The notes under the pieces: model-generated
The model's input: only the letters and a program-made list of their open reading frames with translations
Database searches by the model: none
What the model was told of the DNA's origin: nothing
Assembly: GCA_902478935.1 (NCBI GenBank)
Contig: CABSMV010000072.1
Span: 1 to 10,211, forward strand
Direction of reading: 5' to 3'
Source of the DNA: an uncultured Collinsella sp.
GTDB lineage: Bacteria; Actinomycetota; Coriobacteriia; Coriobacteriales; Coriobacteriaceae
DNA: 10,211 nucleotides
Part shown: one piece after another, positions 6,001 through 10,211 of the stretch
Numbering within the stretch: the stretch's first letter is position 1
Layout: each line of letters begins with the position of its first letter
Position numbers and translations under genes: made by a program

Positions 6001-6969
6001 ATGAACGTTTCACAAGCACTCGAATACGAGCGCCAGCCGTTTATTCCCATGTTTATCTATGGCGATCACGGCGCCATGGAATCCGAACGTCAGAAAGGCG
6101 AAGAGGCCCTCAAGGTGCTCGAGACCGAGTACTTTACCGCCGAGGGCGACCCCGGCTTCGACTTTGCCACCGTGCGCGACCTTGCCGATCGCAACCGCGA
6201 CCTGTGCGACCAGATTGGCGAGGCGCGCCTGCGCAACGTGACGCCCGCGACGCTTTCGCGCGGCCTGTCCGACGCAGACACCTGCGCCGCCATCGGCAAG
6301 ATGCAAAAGCGCACTGCCGCGTCCGTCATGCGCGAGATCCGCGGCGACCGCGACGCGCTCGGCGTCGCCTACGCTCGCAAGCCCATCCAAGGCACGGTGC
6401 TGGGCATCGACATCGAGACCACCGGTCGCGCGCCCGAGCGCGGCTACATCATCAACGTGGGCTGGGAAATCATGGAGCTCACCAGCGACGCCGTGCCGCA
6501 TGACGCCGAGGCACACTACTGCGGCCTGCCCGACATCTATCGCGGCGAGGACGTGCCGCTGTCGAATATCCACCACATCACCTGGGACGACATCGACGGC
6601 AAAACGCCCTTCCGCGAGAACAAAGAGCTGCAAAAGCAGCTGCTCAAGCTTATGAAGAAGTACCCGTACATGGCACACAACGCCGCCTTTGAGGACAGCT
6701 GGTTCAAGATCCACCTGGACGGCTACGCCGAGGCACGCCGCGCCGGCAAGATCATCGTCATCGACTCGCGCCAGATCTGCCGCAGCCTGGATGCCGACGT
6801 CCGCTCGCTCCCCCGCGAATCCGCCCCCGCCGCGCTCGAGAACTGGGCGCGCCGCCGTGGAACCCTCGCCGCCGACGCCAACGAGCAGCATCTGGGCCTG
6901 GACGACACCGACCTCATGCTCCGCACGGTTCAGGCCGAGTTCAACCTCAAGAACCTGTTTGCCAAGTAG
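6001..6969 (+). CDS. DEDDh-family 3'-5' exonuclease (RNase T / DnaQ-like)
   Basis: A 322-residue protein from ATG 6001 with AAGGAG six bases upstream; an in-frame ATG 26 codons earlier lacks this support. The C-terminal ~190 residues form an exonuclease domain. ExoI is GIDIETTG (Asp137, Glu139). ExoII is MAHNAAFED (residues 224-232), where the usual Asp after HNAxF is Glu231, followed by Asp232. ExoIII is HLGLDD (His297, Asp302, fitting HxxxxD). IDSRQICRSL (254-263) matches the ID-T-L-R segment before ExoIII. The N-terminal ~130 residues are predicted mostly helical and resemble nothing I recognise. Such enzymes trim DNA or RNA 3' ends in proofreading, repair or RNA maturation; which applies here is unknown. 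The gene is divergent from the metal exporter and monocistronic. Confidence 0.85.
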   Translation: MNVSQALEYERQPFIPMFIYGDHGAMESERQKGEEALKVLETEYFTAEGDPGFDFATVRDLADRNRDLCDQIGEARLRNVTPATLSRGLSDADTCAAIGKMQKRTAASVMREIRGDRDALGVAYARKPIQGTVLGIDIETTGRAPERGYIINVGWEIMELTSDAVPHDAEAHYCGLPDIYRGEDVPLSNIHHITWDDIDGKTPFRENKELQKQLLKLMKKYPYMAHNAAFEDSWFKIHLDGYAEARRAGKIIVIDSRQICRSLDADVRSLPRESAPAALENWARRRGTLAADANEQHLGLDDTDLMLRTVQAEFNLKNLFAK

Positions 6970-7001
6970 AAACGTCTACGACAAACTCCGGCGTAGATCA
7001 C

Positions 7002-7041
7002 GGGCGGCCTCGCAGCGGGAAACCCCGCAGCGGGGCCGCCC
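7002..7041 (+). terminator. GC-rich hairpin after the exonuclease gene (possible terminator)
   Basis: The outer arms GGGCGGCC (7002-7009) and GGCCGCCC (7034-7041) enclose further pairing, CGC/GCG and GCGGG/CCCGC, around an AAAC loop, giving a nearly continuous stem of about 17 bp. No T run follows, so it may be a transcript-stabilising or Rho-assisted element rather than a classic terminator. A small additional dyad, TCTACG/CGTAGA, lies at 6975-6997. Confidence 0.5.
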
Positions 7042-7320
7042 TACGTTCCACAGATAGATCTGCCATCACAAATTCTGAACCCTCATTTTGAACGATTTCG
7101 GCCAATTCCCGACACGTAATTCGTTGTCGGATGGTGATGCATCACTATCAAATGTGCGGCAATTGAGTATTTATATGCTATAGCTAAGCTGCGAAAACTT
7201 TTATTTAGGGCATACCAACTCATAATTGCGCCAAGCTTTTGGACAGCATTTGGTTAGACCTCTAAAACGGCTTTTCCACTCAGCGCCGTCAACACGGCAT
7301 TAGCTGACACGATATATATC
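7042..7320. other. AT-richer noncoding region with palindromes, no gene seen
   Basis: I see no credible coding frame here. Structures present: an imperfect hairpin CCGACACG / CGTTGTCGG (7109-7116 and 7122-7130); an adjoining near-palindrome at 7131-7148 with a perfect 12-bp core GTGATGCATCAC (7134-7145); GCTATAGC (7177-7184); and the perfect 10-bp palindrome GATATATATC (7311-7320) touching the next start codon. A weak promoter for the downstream gene could be TTGGAC (7239-7244) with TCTAAA (7261-7266). Base composition shifts noticeably to AT compared with the genes on the left. Confidence 0.6.
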
Positions 7321-8511
7321 ATGAGTATCGTATTGTCACATACCACTGCAAAAGCGGTCTACCAGGTCGCGCATTCGGTGTCTGCGAAAGGCATCGAGTC
7401 CTGTAGCCCTGCCGCGATTTACGGATCATGTCCCACCGGAACGCTCCTTGACGCAGCCGCAGAATGGCTCACCAAACATGATGTTTCCCTCGACGCAAAT
7501 GATTCCCTCGAGGTGATGGTGTTTGATCGCAGGAATGCGCGCTATGCAATGAACTGTCAATGCCACGTTTCGTCAAAACGATTCTCGAACTCACGCTTTA
7601 TAGAGCTCAAAGATGGCATCTTCATTGTTAGCGTTGAGCTTTGCGCACTTCAGGCCGCCACCTATCTCCCTTTTCGCGAACTGGTGGAGTACTACTTTGA
7701 ATTGTGCAGCGCTTACTCCCTTGGAACCGACTCTTCCACCTCCTATACCGAGCGTTTCGCGCTCACCTCGACCGAGAGGTTAAAGCAGTTCTTTAATTCC
7801 ATTACCAGATGCGACGGTCTGGCCCTTGCCCGAAAGGCGATCCAATGTGTGCGCGACGGATGCCGGTCTCCCATGGAAACGGCATTTGTCATGATGCTAA
7901 CGCTGCCCAAAAGCGAAGGAGGGCTTGGTATTAAGGGAATTGAGACCGATTACGAGGTGCAGGTCACCACTGCCGCAAAGAATCTCACGAGACGCAAAAA
8001 GTTCTTTATGGATGCGTATCTAAAGAAATCTCGCACAGACATTGAATACAACGGTTTTTATCATGACGCGGAAGAAGACCGCGCCATCGATGAGGAGCGC
8101 AAGAATGCACTTGCGTCCATGGGGTACGGAATCATCACCGTCAGCCGTTATTCCTTTATGCATGCCAGCTCTTTTGTTAGGGTCATGGAAGCAATCCAGC
8201 GGAAAGAGGGCGTACGCCCCTCGCGTCTGCCAAAAGACTTTCAAATCATGCAAGAGGACCTGAGACAGTTTGTGCTCAGAAGGTTTATAGAAGAGAAAAA
8301 GCGAATTCAGAAGCAGCTTCGCCAGGATTCCGAAGAGCGTCAACGAATCGACCTCGAAAAAGCAACGCTCGAAGGCATCACGCTGGATGACCCGACAATT
8401 AATGAAGTTCCGGCAATCGATGACATGCAGACTGTCGAATCCGACAGCCCATCATTTGCCCAAACAAGCAGCCTCGCGCCCGAGGGCAGGGTCTTCGGGG
8501 CCGGAGACTAG
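7321..8511 (+). CDS. AbiEi-like / DUF559-type protein with PD-(D/E)XK-like C-terminal domain
   Basis: A 396-residue protein, AT-richer than its neighbours, which suggests horizontal transfer. The layout resembles actinobacterial orphan AbiEi-type proteins ending in a DUF559/Vsr-like nuclease fold. The N-terminal ~180 residues (with HTTAKAVYQVAH, LEVMVFDRRNARYAMNCQCHV, IELKDGIFIVSVELCALQAA) are followed by RSPMETAFVMMLTLP (182-196), then FFMDAYL (Asp231), DIEYNGFYH (240-248) and DEERKNALASMGYGIITV (257-274). The family usually has E-Y/F-D-G; here it is EYNG, so the key acid is Asn244 and catalysis is doubtful. Residues 308-350 look like a charged helix or coiled coil, followed by an acidic Ser/Pro-rich tail. 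No Shine-Dalgarno precedes ATG 7321, and a palindrome abuts it, so leaderless translation or autoregulation is possible. A defence or mobile-element role is only inference; no partner toxin gene is adjacent. Confidence 0.6.
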   Translation: MSIVLSHTTAKAVYQVAHSVSAKGIESCSPAAIYGSCPTGTLLDAAAEWLTKHDVSLDANDSLEVMVFDRRNARYAMNCQCHVSSKRFSNSRFIELKDGIFIVSVELCALQAATYLPFRELVEYYFELCSAYSLGTDSSTSYTERFALTSTERLKQFFNSITRCDGLALARKAIQCVRDGCRSPMETAFVMMLTLPKSEGGLGIKGIETDYEVQVTTAAKNLTRRKKFFMDAYLKKSRTDIEYNGFYHDAEEDRAIDEERKNALASMGYGIITVSRYSFMHASSFVRVMEAIQRKEGVRPSRLPKDFQIMQEDLRQFVLRRFIEEKKRIQKQLRQDSEERQRIDLEKATLEGITLDDPTINEVPAIDDMQTVESDSPSFAQTSSLAPEGRVFGAGD

Positions 8512-8520
8512 GCCGGCTAA

Positions 8521-8561
8521 CAAGGTGGGTACCCTAGCGACGTGCAAAATTGCGAGTATTC
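8521..8561 (-). repeat. Left arm of 41-bp imperfect inverted repeat
   Basis: Read on the minus strand this arm has GAATACTC, 4 variable bases, TTTTGCACG, 5 variable bases, then AGGGTACCCACCTTG. It matches the right arm (8735-8775, plus strand) at about 34 of 41 positions, with the outer 15 bases identical. It begins nine bases after the stop codon of the DUF559-type gene. Confidence 0.85.
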
Positions 8562-8734
8562 AGCAGGGTCGGGTGTCTATCACCCTCGAGTGGATCCAAA
8601 TGTGAAGCGAAATCACTCTTGCGTGAGAGCGTTAGGCAACATTTGAGGAAGAACTCATCGGATTAACACCCTAAGATAACTCTTGAACTGCATTATATGA
8701 CCTGCAATAAATTAGCGGACCCCCTATAGTTGCA

Positions 8735-8775
8735 GAATACTCCATTTTTTGCACGGCACGAGGGTACCCACCTTG
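8735..8775 (+). repeat. Right arm of 41-bp imperfect inverted repeat
   Basis: On the plus strand this arm has the same blocks in the same order: GAATACTC, 4 variable bases, TTTTGCACG, 5 variable bases, AGGGTACCCACCTTG. It faces away from the left arm and closes a 255-bp unit (8521-8775) that has no reading frame. Each arm also contains the 8-bp palindrome GGGTACCC. No target-site duplication was found at the edges. Confidence 0.85.
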
Positions 8776-8857
8776 GCATCGACTATCAAAAAACGCCCAG
8801 GCCGGGATCTCGTCCACTATTCCCCATCATTTTGTACAACGAATTACCTGAACGTCA

Positions 8858-8885
8858 TTGACATATGAACATGCACTCATATAAT
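8858..8885 (+). promoter_or_regulatory. Consensus promoter of the ArsR-type regulator gene
   Basis: TTGACA at 8858-8863 and TATAAT at 8880-8885 are both perfect sigma-70-type hexamers, with a 16-bp spacer. Transcription would start near 8892, about 40 bases before the ATG at 8932. Operator 1 fills the spacer, so occupancy by the repressor would exclude RNA polymerase. Confidence 0.9.
8863..8882 (+). promoter_or_regulatory. ArsR/SmtB-type operator 1
   Basis: ATATGAACATGCACTCATAT is an imperfect palindrome with half-sites ATATGAAC and ATATGAGT. It lies between the -35 and -10 hexamers and overlaps both at the edges. It is one of three related sites in this locus. Confidence 0.82.
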
Positions 8886-8897
8886 CGAAAGTAAATT

Positions 8898-8917
8898 ATA
8901 TGAGCGCATGTTCATAT
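8898..8917 (+). promoter_or_regulatory. ArsR/SmtB-type operator 2
   Basis: ATATGAGCGCATGTTCATAT lies just after the predicted transcription start and ends next to the Shine-Dalgarno (AAAGGA, 8919-8924). Over 24 bases (8895-8918) it is the reverse complement of 8862-8885 with one mismatch. The centres of the two sites are 35 bp apart. Confidence 0.82.
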
Positions 8918-8931
8918 GAAAGGATATTGCA

Positions 8932-9297
8932 ATGAGCATCCGCGTTGATGAAACGAAACTCGACATCGAGGCCACCGAACCCGCGATCCCGACCACCTGC
9001 TCGCCCGAGGACCTTCCCGACGAGGAGCTTCTCTACGACCTCGCCGACCTGTTCAAGGTCTTCAGCGACACCACGCGCATCAAGATCCTCTATGCCCTCA
9101 TGGGCCGCGAGCTCTGCGTGGCAGACATCGCCGAAGCGACCGAAACCTCGCAGTCCGCGGTGTCGCACCAGCTGCGCACACTCAAGCAGTCGCACCTGGT
9201 TAAATTCCGGCGCGACGGGCGCAATATCCTCTACTCGCTCGCCGACGACCACGTCTACACCATGCTCAACCAAGGCATGAGCCACATCTGCGAATAG
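8932..9297 (+). CDS. ArsR/SmtB-family metal-sensing repressor (zinc-type alpha-5 site)
   Basis: A 121-residue winged-helix repressor from ATG 8932 with AAAGGA seven bases upstream. Such dimeric proteins hold their operators when metal-free and release on metal binding. The winged-helix core runs over about residues 31-104: LADLFKVFSDTTRIKILYALM, recognition helix SQSAVSHQLRTLKQSHLV (73-90), then the wing RRDGRNILYSL. The C-terminal helix carries D105-x-H107-x10-H118-x2-E121, exactly the alpha-5 zinc site of SmtB/CzrA-type sensors. The alpha-3 motif reads ELCVAD (Cys62 only); CadC-type ELCVCD needs a second Cys, so a Cd/Pb-type alpha-3N site looks incomplete, though Cys23 and Cys120 exist. Zinc is the most likely effector, perhaps with Co or Cd. 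It starts the locus with the HMA and ATPase genes and is probably autoregulated. Confidence 0.93.
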   Translation: MSIRVDETKLDIEATEPAIPTTCSPEDLPDEELLYDLADLFKVFSDTTRIKILYALMGRELCVADIAEATETSQSAVSHQLRTLKQSHLVKFRRDGRNILYSLADDHVYTMLNQGMSHICE

Positions 9298-9360
9298 CGA
9301 CCAACCACGGCACCAGCGCGGCCTGCACCCAAGCCGCAAATACAGAGAAAGGAACCCACC

Positions 9361-9579
9361 ATGAAAAAGCAGTTTAAACTCGACGAGATCGACTGCGCCA
9401 ATTGCGCGCGTGAGCTTCAGGACGAGCTGGCCAAGCTCGAGGGCGTCAAATCCGTGTCCGTCAACTTTATGACCCAGAAGCTGACGCTCGAGGCTGATGA
9501 TGCTGAGTTCGACGAGGTGCTCAACCGCGTTGTAGAGTTTACGGCCGACGCCGAGCCGGACTGCGAGATCATTCTCTAG
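9361..9579 (+). CDS. Stand-alone HMA-domain metal-binding protein
   Basis: A 72-residue protein from ATG 9361 with GAAAGGA at good spacing. It is a single heavy-metal-associated domain: the metal-binding motif DCANCARELQ (Cys12, Cys15) lies in the first loop, then LEGVKSVSVNFMTQKLTLEA forms the expected beta-alpha-beta pattern. The sequence resembles the N-terminal domain of CadA/ZntA ATPases more than copper chaperones, and the ATPase encoded downstream lacks an HMA domain. So the domain is split off as its own gene and may act in trans as a chaperone or sensor subunit for the pump. A further Cys68 near the C-terminus (PDCEIIL) could add a ligand. It starts 63 bp after the repressor gene and is followed by a hairpin and a separate operator. 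Confidence 0.88.
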   Translation: MKKQFKLDEIDCANCARELQDELAKLEGVKSVSVNFMTQKLTLEADDAEFDEVLNRVVEFTADAEPDCEIIL

Positions 9580-9600
9580 CCCAGGTTTACGCCAACCTGC

Positions 9601-9624
9601 AAGGCCGCGATTGCCGCGGCCTTT
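9601..9624 (+). terminator. Hairpin between HMA and ATPase genes (terminator or attenuator)
   Basis: A perfect 9-bp stem, AAGGCCGCG (9601-9609) with CGCGGCCTT (9615-9623), has a 5-base loop. Only three T follow before GCTCGC, so termination is probably partial. It would reduce read-through into the ATPase gene, which has its own operator just downstream. Confidence 0.6.
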
Positions 9625-9636
9625 GCTCGCGAAATT

Positions 9637-9656
9637 ATATGAGCGAGTGTTCATAC
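9637..9656 (+). promoter_or_regulatory. ArsR/SmtB-type operator 3, ahead of the ATPase gene
   Basis: ATATGAGCGAGTGTTCATAC matches operator 2 at 17 of 20 positions, and the 14 bases AAATTATATGAGCG (9632-9645) are identical to 8893-8906. It ends 23 bases before the ATPase start. An internal promoter is likely, but its hexamers are weak; TTGCCG (9611-9616) and TTATAT (9635-9640), 18 bp apart, are one option. Confidence 0.78.
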
Positions 9657-9679
9657 ATTCAAATGGGAGGATACGAGTC

Positions 9680-10211
9680 ATGGCCACCGCCGACCCCAAG
9701 AAGAAAAAGAAGAAGCGCAAGAAGAAAGAGTCACTCGAGCATAAGCGCAACCGCATCCTGGTGGCGCTGGGCATTTTTGCCGTGGTGTACGCCCTCGATG
9801 AGTTCGGCACCCTCACCGCCGCATTCGGTACCCCGGGCGACATCTACGCCAGCTTTATGCTGTTCCTCATACCGTTTTTGATTGCCGGCTACGACGTGCT
9901 GCAAAAGGCATTCAATAACATCCGCCGCGGCAAGGCCTTCGACGAGAGTTTCCTTATGGCAGTCGCGACCATCGGCGCATTTGCCATGGTGCTCTTCCCC
10001 GATACCGACCCGCACATGGCCGAAGGCGCCGCCGTCATGCTGTTCTACCAGGTCGGCGAGCTGTTCCAGGCATATGCCGTGGGCAAAAGCCGCAAGTCGA
10101 TCAGCGCCATGATGGACATCGCGCCCGACTACGCTAACGTCGAGCAAGCCAACGGCACGCTCGAACAGGTCTTTCCCGATGACATCGCCGTCGGCACCGT
10201 GATCGTGGTCA
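9680..10211 (+). CDS. Zn/Cd-type P1B ATPase, N-terminal part (runs off window)
   Basis: 177 codons are open from ATG 9680 (GGGAGGA eight bases upstream) to the window end. The N-terminus is strikingly basic, with ten consecutive Lys/Arg at residues 7-16, and has no HMA domain. Then follow membrane helices at about 26-42 and 54-74, the block GKAFDESFLMAVATIGAFA (84-102) and EGAAVMLFYQVGELFQAYAVGKSR (115-138), then SISAMMDIAPDYANV (140-154) leading into the actuator domain. This order is that of CadA/ZntA pumps, which export Zn2+, Cd2+ or Pb2+ across the cytoplasmic membrane. The CPC membrane motif, DKTG phosphorylation site and ATP domain lie beyond the window, so metal type rests on overall resemblance and on the zinc-type repressor upstream. 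Confidence 0.9.
   Translation, partial: MATADPKKKKKKRKKKESLEHKRNRILVALGIFAVVYALDEFGTLTAAFGTPGDIYASFMLFLIPFLIAGYDVLQKAFNNIRRGKAFDESFLMAVATIGAFAMVLFPDTDPHMAEGAAVMLFYQVGELFQAYAVGKSRKSISAMMDIAPDYANVEQANGTLEQVFPDDIAVGTVIVV

Larger units (their letters stand above)
8512..8931. other. Noncoding region with inverted-repeat unit and metal-locus promoter
   Basis: No convincing gene lies in these 420 bases; frames on both strands are broken or unlike coding sequence. The left part (8521-8775) is an inverted-repeat-bounded unit. Between its arms is a small hairpin, GGGTG-TCTAT-CACCC (8571-8585). 8776-8857 shows no clear element. The right end (8858-8931) is the promoter and operator region of the ArsR-type regulator gene. 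Confidence 0.6.

Noticed and set aside
6010..6891. Minus-strand open frame opposite the exonuclease gene
   Set aside because: It is antisense to a gene with intact catalytic motifs, and its Gly/Ala/Val-rich product resembles no family.
7249..7267. Second DtxR-like box upstream of the DUF559-type gene
   Set aside because: Only the left half (GGTTAG) fits. I count about 11 of 19 positions and the right half-site is out of register.
8521..8775. Complete insertion sequence or CRISPR array
   Set aside because: No transposase frame, no target duplication and only two inverted arms; there are no regularly spaced direct repeats anywhere in the window.
8896..9843. Minus-strand open frame across the regulator, HMA and ATPase genes
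   Set aside because: It spans three well-supported plus-strand genes and their operators, and its product has no recognisable features.

Overview
The window looks like the end of a short-read contig from a high-GC, gene-dense actinobacterium. The protein families and sequence style fit a gut Coriobacteriia of the Collinsella type; this is inference from general resemblance, not a database match. The first 45 bases are not biological. They are the tail of an Illumina P7 primer, an 8-base i7 index and the Nextera transposon end, so the first gene is cut off by library or assembly artefact.

Layout. 46-1143 (+): the C-terminal part of an M20-type metallopeptidase, then a short, degenerate DUF1015-family protein, closed by a strong terminator at 1189-1229. 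1273-3223 (-): a three-gene operon of a nitroreductase followed by two tandem paralogous histidine phosphatases; a near-consensus DtxR/IdeR-type box (15 of 19 positions) lies in its leader. 3488-4573 (+): an HdeD/DUF308 membrane protein abutting a YaiI/YqxD (DUF188) protein, then a terminator. 4741-5829 (-): a two-halved metal exporter (ArsP_2-type, also called putative manganese transporter) with a His/Asp/Glu-rich central loop and a repeat-laden promoter region. 6001-6969 (+): a DEDDh exonuclease with a long extra N-terminus. 6970-8931: an AT-richer accessory segment with one gene, a predicted AbiEi-like/DUF559-type nuclease-fold protein, followed by a 255-bp noncoding unit bounded by 41-bp imperfect inverted repeats. 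8932-10211 (+): an ArsR/SmtB metal sensor, a stand-alone HMA metal-binding protein and the start of a Zn/Cd-type P1B ATPase that runs off the window.

How the genes work together. The clearest system is the metal-efflux locus at the right end. The sensor keeps a complete alpha-5 zinc site (D-x-H-x10-H-x2-E). Three nearly identical palindromes sit in front of the sensor gene (two) and the ATPase gene (one). The first lies between a consensus -35 and -10, so autorepression relieved by metal is strongly suggested. With the His-rich exporter at 4741-5829, the window holds two metal-export systems and one probable iron- or manganese-responsive operon.

The least explained parts are the inverted-repeat unit at 8521-8775, the palindromes ahead of the DUF559-type gene, and the 30-bp-spaced repeats in the exporter promoter.
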